From Bacillus amyloliquefaciens DSM 7 = ATCC 23350 (GTDB taxonomy: Bacteria; Bacillota; Bacilli; Bacillales; Bacillaceae): a stretch of 64,000 nt of DNA. Positions 17,356 to 25,781 of the stretch are shown piece by piece. The notes under the pieces are model-generated. The model saw only the letters and a program-made list of their open reading frames with translations, did no database searches and was not told where the DNA came from. The DNA is taken from positions 2,413,001 through 2,477,000 of the forward strand of contig NC_014551.1 in assembly GCF_000196735.1 (NCBI RefSeq). Reading direction: 5' to 3'. A program made the position numbers and the translations under genes. Within the stretch, counting starts at the first letter, position 1. The number at the start of each line of letters is the position of its first letter.

Positions 17356-18183
17356 TCATCTTAATGATTCTTTTACGACAAATCCGTTTTTCGCCAGCGC
17401 CTTCGTCAGGCTCTGTTCTGTTTTCACTTGAGAAAAGTCGATGCCGAGCTTCACGACGGTTTGCGCGATTTCCGGCCGGATGCCTGAGATTGTCGTTTCT
17501 ATGCCAAGAAGTTTTGTGCTGTCAATCACTTTAAAAATTTGATAAGCGACCATTGTGTCTACAATCGGCACACCTGAGATATCTAAAAATAAATAGGAAA
17601 GCCGGAGCGAAGAACATTGGTCAAGCACCGATTCCAAAATGATCTTTGCCCTGTATGTGTCAATTTCGCCGACAAGCGGCATAATCCCAATACCGGCAAT
17701 CGGCATAATCGGCGCGCTTAATTCATTAATCATTTCTTTTTGGGCGTTTAATTGCCTAATCGTCACTTTATAATATTCCTCTGTAAAGACTTCAATCATA
17801 TGGTCAATTGCTTTGTTCAGCTTCTCTCCCCATTGAAATACCGCAGGCGTCCCGGGCTTCTCGGACATCGTTTCACTGCATGTCTGTATGCGATTCCAGA
17901 CCAATCTCCGGAATTCTTTAAAGCGCGCGACGCTTTCATAGACCGGGACTTCATGCACGGCCCGGTCTCTTGCGAACTGCAGCGCCCACTTTGTCAGTTC
18001 CTCGTCCCCACCGTCTTTTTCCGATATAATCCTGGCAACGATTTCAATTAACAGGCGGTGCTGCGTTTCTGCTCTCTGATCATCTGAAGGCCGCCCCGAT
18101 TCGGGTATGAGCAGCCATTGGCGTGTGATTTCACCTGATTCTTCAATTAATGCTTCAGATAACACTTCATTTAAATGTTTCAC
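17356..18183 (-). CDS. rsbRD: RsbRD, stressosome co-antagonist protein
   Basis: 275 residues. Variable N-terminal globin-like sensor domain (about 1-140) and a C-terminal STAS domain starting ELSAPIMPIAGIGIMPLVG. Threonines in EIDTYRA and PIVDTMV sit where RsbT phosphorylates RsbR-type proteins. It joins RsbS in the stressosome that holds RsbT and gates sigma-B. Near neighbour mgsR carries a sigma-B-type promoter. Confidence 0.92.
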   Translation of the reverse strand: MKHLNEVLSEALIEESGEITRQWLLIPESGRPSDDQRAETQHRLLIEIVARIISEKDGGDEELTKWALQFARDRAVHEVPVYESVARFKEFRRLVWNRIQTCSETMSEKPGTPAVFQWGEKLNKAIDHMIEVFTEEYYKVTIRQLNAQKEMINELSAPIMPIAGIGIMPLVGEIDTYRAKIILESVLDQCSSLRLSYLFLDISGVPIVDTMVAYQIFKVIDSTKLLGIETTISGIRPEIAQTVVKLGIDFSQVKTEQSLTKALAKNGFVVKESLR

Positions 18184-18260
18184 GGGTTTCCTCCATTCAA
18201 ATCAAAATTACTTTGTATGTATAAATTGCCGCCGGACGCACATACTGTAATTACATCCGA

Positions 18261-18331
18261 TGGGCTATAGCCAAGCGGTAAGGCAATGGACTTTGACTCC
18301 GTGATCGTTGGTTCGAATCCAGCTAGCCCAG
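18261..18331 (+). tRNA. tRNA-Gln (anticodon UUG)
   Basis: Cloverleaf read by eye: acceptor TGGGCTA/TAGCCCA, D arm GCCA-AGGC, anticodon stem ATGGA/TCCGT around CTTTGAC (anticodon TTG), T arm GTTGG-TTCGAAT-CCAGC. U1-A72 and discriminator G73 fit glutamine tRNA. The bases after G73 are TCC, so the 3' CCA is not encoded and must be added after transcription. Confidence 0.95.
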
Positions 18332-18342
18332 TCCTGTAACCG

Positions 18343-18393
18343 CAAAAAACGAAGATTAGCTGATAATGTTTGATCAGCGGATCTTCGTTTTTC
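18343..18393. terminator. Bidirectional terminator between tRNA-Gln and mgsR
   Basis: AAAAACGAAGAT...ATCTTCGTTTTT with an inner CTGAT/ATCAG stem. It ends both the tRNA transcript and mgsR. Confidence 0.85.
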
Positions 18394-18395
18394 TC

Positions 18396-18776
18396 TTATG
18401 ATACGGATTGATGTACCGTTTTTTTCTTCGTCAGTTTCATTAATTCTCCGGGATTATATCCGATAACGAGTTTTTTGTGATCGATCAGGATCGGACGCCG
18501 CAGCAGCTTCGGTTTTTCAGTCAGAAGCTTCAGCACTTCATTTACAGTCATTTCTTCAAGATTCAGGTTGAGGTTTTTAAATGTTTGGCTTCTCGTCGCT
18601 AATATTTCATCAATTCCTTCGGTCGTTAAGGATAAGATTTGCTTCAATTCATCAATTGTCGGTGTCTCCCTGAATAAATGGCGCTCATGAAAATCAATGT
18701 TGTGGGCTTTTAACCAATGTTTCGTCTTTCGGCATGATGTGCAGCTCGGGTATGAATAAAAAATAAGTTCTTTCAT
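18396..18776 (-). CDS. mgsR: MgsR, Spx-like modulator of the general stress response
   Basis: 126 residues of the ArsC/Spx family with a CxxC switch at Cys12-Cys15 (YPSCTSCRKT) and the conserved LRRPILIDHKKLVIGYNPGEL end. Spx-like proteins bind the RNA polymerase alpha C-terminal domain rather than DNA. In B. subtilis MgsR activates a subset of sigma-B genes. A sigma-B-type promoter lies upstream. Confidence 0.95.
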   Translation of the reverse strand: MKELIFYSYPSCTSCRKTKHWLKAHNIDFHERHLFRETPTIDELKQILSLTTEGIDEILATRSQTFKNLNLNLEEMTVNEVLKLLTEKPKLLRRPILIDHKKLVIGYNPGELMKLTKKKTVHQSVS

Positions 18777-18822
18777 TTTTAAAAATTCCTCCCTCGGATA
18801 ATCCGTCTCTTTGTAAACATAA

Positions 18823-18848
18823 GTACCCTGAACTTTTTTTCACTAAAC
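18823..18848 (-). promoter_or_regulatory. Sigma-B promoter of mgsR
   Basis: On the minus strand GTTTAG, 14 bases, GGGTAC, close to the sigma-B consensus GTTTAA-N13-15-GGGTAT. It sits about 45 bases before the mgsR start. Confidence 0.75.
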
Positions 18849-18947
18849 GTATTTCAAAAAAATTTTCGGATCTTTTGTTCAGAGCGGCATAAGATATAAA
18901 ACACGGGGAAAGACATAAATTCCACAATAAATATAATCATGAAAATG

Positions 18948-18977
18948 TTTACATTTCGACTGCCGATCCATTATAAT
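18948..18977 (+). promoter_or_regulatory. Sigma-A promoter of yqgY
   Basis: TTTACA (18948-18953), 18-base spacer, TATAAT (18972-18977), then a GGGAGGGG ribosome site before ATG 19012. Confidence 0.75.
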
Positions 18978-19011
18978 TAACTTCAGATAGACTCTCGGGA
19001 GGGGATAAGGA

Positions 19012-19257
19012 ATGAATCGCATGTTCCGGGTGTTAGGATTTTGGACGGGGATTTTTGCAGTAATGTTTTTTTTAGGCGGCATGAAGGACGCATCTCTTTT
19101 GTTTTTTGGACAGACGATCTTTTTCGTATTTCTTTCTTATTTGAATCTGACTGAGCGGATGTATATTTATATTTTCGGAGCTTACTTAACCGTATTTTTC
19201 GCCGGATTTACATATTACTCTATTTTTATTATGACACCGGGCGGCGGAACCCACTGA
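19012..19257 (+). CDS. yqgY: Small membrane protein YqgY
   Basis: 81 residues with three predicted membrane helices (VLGFWTGIFAVMFFLGG, ASLLFFGQTIFFVFLSYL, MYIYIFGAYLTVFFAGFTYY) and a short polar tail MTPGGGTH. I recall the family as DUF2626; no function known. Own promoter and strong terminator. Confidence 0.9.
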   Translation: MNRMFRVLGFWTGIFAVMFFLGGMKDASLLFFGQTIFFVFLSYLNLTERMYIYIFGAYLTVFFAGFTYYSIFIMTPGGGTH

Positions 19258-19259
19258 CT

Positions 19260-19294
19260 AAAAAAGACAGACCGATTACGGTCTGTCTTTTTTC
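19260..19294. terminator. Terminator of yqgY and yqgX
   Basis: AAAAAAGACAGACCG-ATTA-CGGTCTGTCTTTTTT, a near-perfect symmetric hairpin usable on both strands. Confidence 0.92.
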
Positions 19295-19296
19295 AT

Positions 19297-19935
19297 TTAC
19301 AGTGAAAAACCATTGATAAACGGGTTTCTTTCCTGCTCTGTCTGGATGTCCGTTTCCGGGCCGTGCCCGCTTAACACAAGTGTATGCCCGGGCAGTGTGA
19401 GCAATTTTTGATGGATGGAATCAAGCAATACGTCCTGACTTCCTCCATGTAAATCCGTGCGGCCGATGCCCCCCTGAAAAAGCACATCGCCTGAAATCAC
19501 AAGATCGGCGTCCTTTACATAATAAGAAACGCTTCCAGGTGAATGACCCGGCGTAAACAGCGTCTCCAAATGGAACGGTCCGATGTCCAAAACGCCGTCG
19601 CCTTCAATCAGCCGATCAGCGGGCCGTGCCGTGACGGCGATGCCCCGCAATATGCCTGATCCGTTTAAGGAAGAGTCCTCCAGCCACTTTTCTTCATTTT
19701 TGTGAAGATACACGGGAACATCCCATCTGTCTCTTACCTCATCAAGCGCGCCGATATGGTCAAAATGGGCGTGCGTCAGCAAGACGGCAAGCGGCTTCAG
19801 ATTGTTTTCTTTTATGTAATTGTTGATTTTGTCCGCTTCCCCGCCCGGATCAAAAATAAGACAGGACTGATCCTCACTGACGAGAAAATACGCGTTTGCC
19901 TGAATCGGACCGGCCGGCATTCGTCTCCATTTCAC
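19297..19935 (-). CDS. yqgX: Metallo-beta-lactamase-fold hydrolase YqgX
   Basis: 212 residues from GTG at 19935. Two upstream codons (GTG, ATG) overlap the AGAGGTG ribosome site and are unlikely starts. The metal-binding motif is THAHFDHIG, with later ligands in TPGHSPGS, ISGDVLF and LSGHGPETD. This is the glyoxalase II-like subgroup and probably hydrolyses a thioester. In B. subtilis it is linked to bacillithiol-dependent methylglyoxal detoxification as I recall; treat as likely. Confidence 0.88.
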   Translation of the reverse strand: MKWRRMPAGPIQANAYFLVSEDQSCLIFDPGGEADKINNYIKENNLKPLAVLLTHAHFDHIGALDEVRDRWDVPVYLHKNEEKWLEDSSLNGSGILRGIAVTARPADRLIEGDGVLDIGPFHLETLFTPGHSPGSVSYYVKDADLVISGDVLFQGGIGRTDLHGGSQDVLLDSIHQKLLTLPGHTLVLSGHGPETDIQTEQERNPFINGFSL

Positions 19936-20016
19936 TTTCATCACCTCTTTATGTATATGCCCTTATTATGAAGGTTTTCTGCGGAAGATTCAATGAATGC
20001 GGCCGGGAAAACGCTA

Positions 20017-20045
20017 TCGACAAATAAAATGAAAACGGTTAAAAT
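20017..20045 (+). promoter_or_regulatory. Candidate sigma-A promoter of yqgW
   Basis: TCGACA (20017-20022), 17-base spacer, TAAAAT (20040-20045), about 40 bases before the yqgW start. Confidence 0.5.
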
Positions 20046-20086
20046 GAAATGGAAAGATTTTCAGGTTCCAATGACAAAGGGGGAGC

Positions 20087-20263
20087 ATGATGTTACTTGT
20101 TGTAATCTTCGGCCTTGTCGCATTATTAGCTGTATTAGGAGTCCTGCGGGCTGTCAGACAGAGAAATATCCTGGGATTTTTGTTAGCCGCCGCCACGCTC
20201 GGCGTGTTTGGCTGGTTTACCGTAATGACCGTTATAACCAGCGGCTATCCGACTGCACATTAA
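20087..20263 (+). CDS. yqgW: Small membrane protein YqgW
   Basis: 58 residues (MMLLVVIFGLVALLAVLGVL, then RAVRQRN, then a second hydrophobic helix to VITSGYPTAH). The ribosome site AAAGGGGGAG is very strong. Two membrane helices with a basic loop between. I recall it as the DUF2759 family. Function unknown. Confidence 0.85.
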   Translation: MMLLVVIFGLVALLAVLGVLRAVRQRNILGFLLAAATLGVFGWFTVMTVITSGYPTAH

Positions 20264-20299
20264 AAGCCTGTATCCATTAGGATACAGGCTTATTTTTTA
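20263..20299. terminator. Bidirectional terminator between yqgW and yqgV
   Basis: AAGCCTGTATCC-ATTA-GGATACAGGCTT, 12-bp perfect stem, followed by a T run on the plus strand. Confidence 0.9.
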
Positions 20300-20611
20300 T
20301 TGCTGCAAATGTTTGCTGACACTTTTGATTTTGCTCTCAAGCGTCGTTTCTTTATCACGTCTGTCATCAATGCGGATATTGGTCGCCACTCTGTGCAGCC
20401 CTTTATGGAACGGGGCTTCGTGAATGTCCTGAATGACTGCAAACAAGTCGCTCAGCTCACCTTCAATCAAAGTGTTCATCGGTGTGAGCTGAAATTTGAT
20501 TTTGCCGGCAGCTTTGTAGCCCTCCAAAATCTTTTGCACGTCCGCTACATACTCGCTGACGCTCGGTGTTTTTGTTCCGATCGGGATAATTGTCACATCT
20601 GCAATTGCCAT
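20297..20611 (-). CDS. yqgV: MTH1187/YkoF-type thiamine-binding protein YqgV
   Basis: 104 residues from ATG at 20611 with AAAGGAG upstream (a TTG nine bases earlier sits on the ribosome site). Small alpha/beta protein with the family pattern ADVTIIPIGTKTPSVSEYVADV, QLTPMNTLIEGE and HEAPFHKGLHRVATNIRIDDR. Relatives bind thiamine or its precursors; binding here is inferred from the family only. Five bases after yqgU, so co-transcribed. Confidence 0.85.
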   Translation of the reverse strand: MAIADVTIIPIGTKTPSVSEYVADVQKILEGYKAAGKIKFQLTPMNTLIEGELSDLFAVIQDIHEAPFHKGLHRVATNIRIDDRRDKETTLESKIKSVSKHLQQ

Positions 20612-20616
20612 TTGAT

Positions 20617-21654
20617 TCAAACTCCTTTTTCATTTGTTATGATTGGTTCTGTCATACCTGTTTTCAGTGAAATCAGACGGTCATACGTAAAGCCGTATAA
20701 AGCGTATTCCCCGTCCGGTGAGATCTGAATCGGCTCCATTTCCGTATTCGTGAGCACCGTCCGCTCCCGTTCGTCCCCTAAGTCAAAGCTGATCAGCCTG
20801 TATAAACGGCCCTCCGGCTTAAATATGTAAAACCGCTTGTGCGTCTGATCGTAATCATATTCCATCGGCGCAAAGCTCTCATACTTTTTTTGAAGAGGAA
20901 AGCGGTGTGTCACGGATGCCGGTTTTTGGAAAAAAAACTCGCCGTCGCCGTCCGATTGATCAGTTTGTCTGACGGCAATCGTCATACCCGGGCGGGAATC
21001 GGCCCAGATGACGTGATGAAGCACTCTTTTTTCTTTTTTCGTCTGCAAGTCATAAGAATATAAAGGACCCTCTTCTTCCGTTTTCCCTTGCTTGATATAT
21101 TGAAATTCATCAGAAGACGTCCAATGGACAAAAGGTGTCTGAACCGGACTCATGTTTAAAATGCCGTTTTTCATATCGGCCGTATAGGTTGTGAAGTCCC
21201 ATGTTTCAGTAAAAACGGTAATCATCATTTGATACGGGTCATACGGATTCCAAGCCGTCTCCAGCTCATAAGAGTTAAAGGCTTTGTGATAAAGTCTTTT
21301 CCCCTCCTTGTTCATAAGCTCAAGCTCCGTCTGCCCGCTGTTTGTCACCTGAACGAGAATCAGCTGTTTTTTCGGGCTGATCTTTACATTGACAATATGG
21401 CCCCTTGTTTCATAGAGCCGTTCGGATTTTCCGCTGAAAAGATCATATTTCATCAGCTGATGATGCGCTGTATACAGAATGGTTCTGTTATCCAGCCATC
21501 CTTCCGCTTTCTCCGCTTCATTTTTACTGAGCGGAACGATTTTCTGTTCTGCTGATTTTGCCGAAACGCCTGTGTCATGCTGCTGATGAGATGGTTCACA
21601 GGCCGCTAAACACAGAACGAATGCGGACAGCAGAACACAAAACAAGTATCTCAC
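20617..21654 (-). CDS. yqgU: Lipoprotein YqgU
   Basis: 345 residues from GTG at 21654, favoured because GGGGGAAGG lies just before it; an ATG at 21669 would add five residues. Lipobox LCLAAC gives the lipidated cysteine at about residue 19. The mature region looks like a beta-propeller-type surface protein with repeated blade-like strands (WLDNRTILYTAHHQLMKYD, AWNPYDPYQMMITVF, QISPDGEYALYGF). Function unknown. Its upstream region carries a 20-bp palindrome. Confidence 0.88.
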   Translation of the reverse strand: MRYLFCVLLSAFVLCLAACEPSHQQHDTGVSAKSAEQKIVPLSKNEAEKAEGWLDNRTILYTAHHQLMKYDLFSGKSERLYETRGHIVNVKISPKKQLILVQVTNSGQTELELMNKEGKRLYHKAFNSYELETAWNPYDPYQMMITVFTETWDFTTYTADMKNGILNMSPVQTPFVHWTSSDEFQYIKQGKTEEEGPLYSYDLQTKKEKRVLHHVIWADSRPGMTIAVRQTDQSDGDGEFFFQKPASVTHRFPLQKKYESFAPMEYDYDQTHKRFYIFKPEGRLYRLISFDLGDERERTVLTNTEMEPIQISPDGEYALYGFTYDRLISLKTGMTEPIITNEKGV

Positions 21655-21687
21655 CAGCCTTCCCCCCATTCTTTTCTATTGTCCCAT

Positions 21688-21707
21688 ATTTGTTTATGTA
21701 AACAAAT
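21688..21707. promoter_or_regulatory. 20-bp palindrome upstream of yqgU
   Basis: ATTTGTTTATGTAAACAAAT: perfect 9-base arms around TG, without a T run after it. It lies 33-53 bases before the yqgU start and 20 bases after the yqgT stop. Looks like a dimeric repressor operator; the protein is not identified. Confidence 0.5.
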
Positions 21708-21726
21708 GAGAAATTTCACAGATGTC

Positions 21727-22851
21727 TCAAAAAACGAGCGACCTCCACAAAATGCCTTCCGTCGCTTGATAAATATCAGCAAACTGATGAAAAGGCAAAG
21801 GGTTTTTTCCCTTTCCAAGTTCAACGGTATAGCCCTCTTTTCCGTATTGCTGTATAAACCAATCCCTAAAACCGGCATGGCTGTCAATGGTTTTTACACC
21901 TTGATAGCGGTTTCCGCTTATCTCTTCAAACTCCCGGATGACCTGAGCGGATTGTTCCGGTTCATATCCTTCATATCCCCAATAAATCTCTTGTCCCTGC
22001 GTATGAAGAGCGATCACCCTGTCAGGCGGCTGTTCGGTTATCAGCCGGTGCATCGCCTGCGCTTCCGGTTCAGTGAGCGGCGCCATGCCCGGAAAATCCC
22101 GGTACGAAGGGGCTTTCGGTTTGCGCCTCTGTTCAATGTCCCAATTGGACGGGAAATGTTTATTTAAATCAACGCCGTTTATATTCGCCTTCCATTCGCG
22201 GAAATCCGGGCGGTACTCATTTAATTCATTGAGAAATTCACTTTTTTCTGATAAATCTTCACATCCGTAAAGGACGAGATCAACACCGTCGGGATTTACG
22301 AGCGGAACGAATGACAGTGATGTCCGGCTGAATATATCAAGCGCGGAATACCCAAAAACCGTCTTATTTTTGCATAACGCCGCGCAATATTCTTTACACC
22401 ATTTTAGCGCAACCGAGGTGGTGATCCATTCATTGGCATGAAAAGAGGCGTTTACATGCACTTTTCTTTCGGCTGTATCCTCACCTATTGTCAGCTCATA
22501 AAGCGGTTTTCCCAACACGGAACTGCCGATTTTACGGCACATGACAAATGGAAAGACATCCGTTATTTTCTCAATTTCTTCAAAAACCGATTGAGCGCCG
22601 TACACTTTTTCTTCCTTCACCCATTGATCACTGGAAAGAACGCTTTTACAGCGCCGGATGTATTGCGAAAGCCCGCTCAGCGTCCCGATCGGACCCTCTG
22701 ACTGCCCGCTCACGACAAAGCCGGGACAAAATAATTCCTCGCTTTTCGCCGTTTTATTGGCGTCTTTCAACAGTTTTTCATCAATTGAAAGCACCTTTGC
22801 GACAGCTTTCATATGCTGTTTCATTTCAGGTGTGACACGAATTCCCGCCAT
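21727..22851 (-). CDS. yqgT: M14-family peptidase YqgT (gamma-D-glutamyl-diaminopimelate endopeptidase type)
   Basis: 374 residues from the ATG at 22851, nine bases after AAGGGGG; the open frame extends 55 codons upstream into the glcK region and is not used. Carboxypeptidase-A zinc ligands are HANEW (HxxE) and a later histidine in ALHTQGQEI. The catalytic glutamate is in YTVELGKG, and the substrate arginine pocket region is NPDGVDL. Homologues cut between D-Glu and the diamino acid of peptidoglycan stems. No signal peptide is seen, so action in recycling or spores is possible. Confidence 0.88.
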   Translation of the reverse strand: MAGIRVTPEMKQHMKAVAKVLSIDEKLLKDANKTAKSEELFCPGFVVSGQSEGPIGTLSGLSQYIRRCKSVLSSDQWVKEEKVYGAQSVFEEIEKITDVFPFVMCRKIGSSVLGKPLYELTIGEDTAERKVHVNASFHANEWITTSVALKWCKEYCAALCKNKTVFGYSALDIFSRTSLSFVPLVNPDGVDLVLYGCEDLSEKSEFLNELNEYRPDFREWKANINGVDLNKHFPSNWDIEQRRKPKAPSYRDFPGMAPLTEPEAQAMHRLITEQPPDRVIALHTQGQEIYWGYEGYEPEQSAQVIREFEEISGNRYQGVKTIDSHAGFRDWFIQQYGKEGYTVELGKGKNPLPFHQFADIYQATEGILWRSLVF

Positions 22852-22890
22852 GTTCATCCCCCTTTTTAAAAAACTATATGACATGGGAGG

Positions 22891-22933
22891 TAAAAAAAGA
22901 AAGCCGCCCGCTATATGGGCAGGCAGACTTTCT
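22891..22933 (-). terminator. Terminator of glcK
   Basis: On the minus strand GAAAG-GCC-GCCC pairs with GGGC-GGC-CTTTC around a short loop, then seven T. It begins directly at the glcK stop codon. Confidence 0.85.
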
Positions 22934-23896
22934 CTAGCAGTTTTGATATTTAAGCCATTCATTTTTGGCAATCCACGCCCCGCCGATGACTCCGGCGTCA
23001 TTTCCAAGTGCCGCAATCGAAATATCGGCCGCTTCCGCAGAACGCGGGAACGCGGTGATTTTGAAGGTCTCTTCCACTTTTGACCGCAGTATTTCTCCTG
23101 CTTTCGAGACGCCTCCGCCGAGCACGATTTTAGTCGGGTTCATGGCGCTTGCCAGGTTTCCGAGCACAAGGCCTAAATGTTTTGCGACATAATCGACGAC
23201 TTCCAGCGCTGTCTTATCCTGCTGTTTTGCCGCTTCGAACACGTCACGTGCCGTGAGATCGCGCACTTGCAGGAGCGAAGAGTCGGAAACCGCTGCAAGC
23301 TTTTCTTTCGCGATGCGGACGATGCCGGTTGCTGACGCAATCGTTTCAATACAGCCGGATTTTCCGCAGTTGCACGGAGCCCCGCCTTCCGGGATACTGC
23401 AAATATGACCGATTTCTCCGCCTGCCCCGTTTTTACCGTGAACGATTTCTCCGTTGACGATGATGCCCCCGCCGACTCCGGTTCCAAGCGTCACTAAAAT
23501 GACATCTTTAGCTCCGTCGCCTGCACCTTTCCACATTTCTCCGAGCGCCGCGATATTGGCATCGTTTTCAATGACGGCCGGAATACCCGTTTCCGCCTCG
23601 AGATGGTCTTTCAAGGGATAGTTTTTCCACCCCAGATTTGTCGTCTCATAAACCATCCCCGTCGCCATTTCCACGGGTCCGGGCGCTCCCATGCCGATCC
23701 ATTTTACGATCCGTTTCGGCTTATTCAATTCTTCGAGTTTCTGGTCAAGTGCTTTAGCGATCGTGACCGTAATTGTGTTTCCTGATTTATCGGTCGGAAC
23801 CTCCCATTTGTGCTGAATTTCACCGTACATGTTGATAAAGGCCAGCTTGATGGTTGTTCCGCCAAGATCAATCCCCGCAAACCATGTCTCTTCCAT
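22934..23896 (-). CDS. glcK: Glucokinase (ROK family)
   Basis: 320 residues. Phosphorylates free glucose with ATP. ATP-binding [10 protein letters not shown] at the N-terminus, catalytic [12 protein letters not shown], glucose-binding EIGHI, and the ROK zinc motif [11 protein letters not shown]. Second gene after yqgQ with 18 bases between. In B. subtilis the operon starts with yqgP; here no yqgP is present upstream. Confidence 0.96.
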   Translation of the reverse strand: MEETWFAGIDLGGTTIKLAFINMYGEIQHKWEVPTDKSGNTITVTIAKALDQKLEELNKPKRIVKWIGMGAPGPVEMATGMVYETTNLGWKNYPLKDHLEAETGIPAVIENDANIAALGEMWKGAGDGAKDVILVTLGTGVGGGIIVNGEIVHGKNGAGGEIGHICSIPEGGAPCNCGKSGCIETIASATGIVRIAKEKLAAVSDSSLLQVRDLTARDVFEAAKQQDKTALEVVDYVAKHLGLVLGNLASAMNPTKIVLGGGVSKAGEILRSKVEETFKITAFPRSAEAADISIAALGNDAGVIGGAWIAKNEWLKYQNC

Positions 23897-23914
23897 AATG
23901 ATCTCCTTTTCTTA

Positions 23915-24127
23915 TTAAATCCTGCTGTTGGACCTTCCTTTAATCCGCTCTGATTCCTGTTGAAGAACTCCGGCGGCTTTCAGCCATAATTCTCTTTCAA
24001 TCACGTTTGACAAGTACATCTCCTTTAATTCATCTTTCATAAAGTCAATTTCGGCTTGTCTGTCACCGAAATAAACGATATGGCCGAATGACTTAAACAG
24101 CTGCTGCACGTCATAAAATGAATTCAT
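23915..24127 (-). CDS. yqgQ: YqgQ, small helical protein upstream of glcK
   Basis: 70 residues from ATG at 24127, behind GGTGAAGAAG. Sequence MNSFYDVQQLFKSFGHIVYFG...EIDFMKDELKEMYLSNVIERELWLKAAGVLQQE matches the DUF910 (YqgQ) family, compact three-helix proteins suggested from structure to bind nucleic acid. No function is established. Cotranscribed with glcK. Confidence 0.88.
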   Translation of the reverse strand: MNSFYDVQQLFKSFGHIVYFGDRQAEIDFMKDELKEMYLSNVIERELWLKAAGVLQQESERIKGRSNSRI

Positions 24128-24280
24128 CTTCTTCACCATTTCTACTCTTCTTATGAGTATAAGCGTATTTCATCTCTGAAGCGGGAGTCAAGCAAAAAAC
24201 GATTGGAGAAAATATCCTAGCGGCATTTTGATAAAATGTATATTCATAATTGTAAAAAAACTCTCATTTATGCGTTTTTC

Positions 24281-24289
24281 TGTTACAAT
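24281..24289 (+). promoter_or_regulatory. Possible extended -10 promoter of the NhaC gene
   Basis: TGT-TACAAT (TGn-TACAAT) 50 bases before the TTG start; no clear -35. Confidence 0.4.
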
Positions 24290-24339
24290 ACTTTCGTGCC
24301 CAAAAGCACAAAAGGATTAAAGTTTGATGGGGTGTTGTT

Positions 24340-25704
24340 TTGAAACAAGAAAAAAGGCTGACGTTCATCTCAGCCATCAGTTTATTTGTCTTGATGTTAG
24401 CAGTCATTATTTCCTGCCTGTTTTTCTTTCATACGGAACCGCATATGCCACTGTTTTTTTGCGTCATTATTCTGGCTCTGGCAGGTTTGTGGCTCGGTTT
24501 CTCGTGGGACAGTCTTGAAAAAGGAATTGTCAACGGTTTGAAAAACGGAGTACAGCCGATTATCGTGCTGGCTTTGATCGGTGTGCTGATCGGCGCCTGG
24601 ATGTACAGCGGTGCCATTCCCGCCGTCACCGTTTACGCTTTATCGATTATACAGCCGAGCCAGCTTCTTTTGACCGCATTATTTTCCTGCATGATCATCA
24701 GCACGCTTGTCGGCTCAAGTCTGACAACTGTCAGTACAATCGGCGTCGCGCTGTTAGGGGTAGCAAGCGCGGCGGGTGTTCCGCTCGAATGGACGGCGGG
24801 AGCAGTCATTTGCGGGGCTTGTTTCGGTGATAAAATGTCACCGATGTCCGACACGACGAATTTTGCCGCCGGAATCGGCGAAATTCCGATTTTTAAACAT
24901 ATCCGCCATATGATGGGCACGACCGTTCCGGCACTGCTGATTACAATCGTTCTCTTTTATATTCTCGGTTCATCCGTTTCAATAAATGCCGCTTCAACGC
25001 AAAATATTGAGGCGGTCATTTCCGGAATTAAACAGGCCGTACACGTTACGCCTTGGTCGCTTCTTTCACCTCTGTTGGTAATCATTCTGGCGGTCAGACG
25101 GGTTTCCGTTATTCCGGTGCTTACCGCCGGGATTATTTCCGCAGGGATTCTGACGGCTTTTTTCATTCCTGGCAGCAGCGTTCAAGGATTTATTTCTGCC
25201 CTGCAAAGCGGCACGGCATTTAAAACCGGCGATGAGGCTGTAGCCAGCATTATCAACAGAGGCGGGCTCCAATCCATGATGGGTTCCGTCTCTCTGATCA
25301 TGATTGCCTTTGCGCTCGGCGGCCTGATGGAAAAAACAGGACTGATCGCAGCGCTGCTTCAAGGATTGATAAAAGGTGTGCATACGAAAGGACGTCTTGT
25401 CTTGGCGACCGTCTTCTCAAGCATAGGCGTAAATCTCGCGACAGGCGAGCAGTACTTGTCAATTTTAATTCCTGGTCAGTCCTATAAACCTTTATATGAC
25501 AGGCTCAGCATTAAGCGGATTCACCTTGCGCGGTCGCTGGAGGACGGCGGAACATTGATCAATCCGCTGATTCCATGGGGAGTAAGCGGCGCTTTTATGG
25601 CAAGCGCATTAGGGGTTCCCGTCATCGACTACCTGCCGTTTACCTTTTTCCTGTACATTTCTCCGATGATCTCAATCCTGCTTGGTTTCCTGAAAAAAAA
25701 CTGA
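24340..25704 (+). CDS. NhaC-family Na+/H+ antiporter
   Basis: 454 residues from a TTG with GGGGTG upstream. About eleven membrane spans. Family signatures include CGACFGDKMSPMSDTTNFAAG, a loop diagnostic of the NhaC/MleN group, ATGEQYLSILIPGQSY and LEDGGTLINPLIPWGVSGAF. NhaC proteins exchange Na+ for protons; MleN couples this to malate/lactate, and sequence alone does not separate them. It occupies the place between yqgQ and yqgO where B. subtilis 168 has yqgP. Single gene with own terminator. Confidence 0.88.
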   Translation: MKQEKRLTFISAISLFVLMLAVIISCLFFFHTEPHMPLFFCVIILALAGLWLGFSWDSLEKGIVNGLKNGVQPIIVLALIGVLIGAWMYSGAIPAVTVYALSIIQPSQLLLTALFSCMIISTLVGSSLTTVSTIGVALLGVASAAGVPLEWTAGAVICGACFGDKMSPMSDTTNFAAGIGEIPIFKHIRHMMGTTVPALLITIVLFYILGSSVSINAASTQNIEAVISGIKQAVHVTPWSLLSPLLVIILAVRRVSVIPVLTAGIISAGILTAFFIPGSSVQGFISALQSGTAFKTGDEAVASIINRGGLQSMMGSVSLIMIAFALGGLMEKTGLIAALLQGLIKGVHTKGRLVLATVFSSIGVNLATGEQYLSILIPGQSYKPLYDRLSIKRIHLARSLEDGGTLINPLIPWGVSGAFMASALGVPVIDYLPFTFFLYISPMISILLGFLKKN

Positions 25705-25716
25705 CAATCCGAAGAC

Positions 25717-25747
25717 ACCTGCCGTCTTTTTCCCGGCAGGTTTTTTC
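25717..25747 (+). terminator. Terminator of the NhaC gene
   Basis: CCTGCCG-N9-CGGCAGG followed by six T. Confidence 0.92.
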
Positions 25748-25781
25748 ATGCAAAAAATCCCGCTGAAGAAACGGGATTTGT

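Noticed and set aside
22852..23016. N-terminal extension of yqgT into the glcK terminator and glcK
   Set aside because: The extension overlaps the glcK coding region and terminator; a good ribosome site precedes the ATG at 22851.
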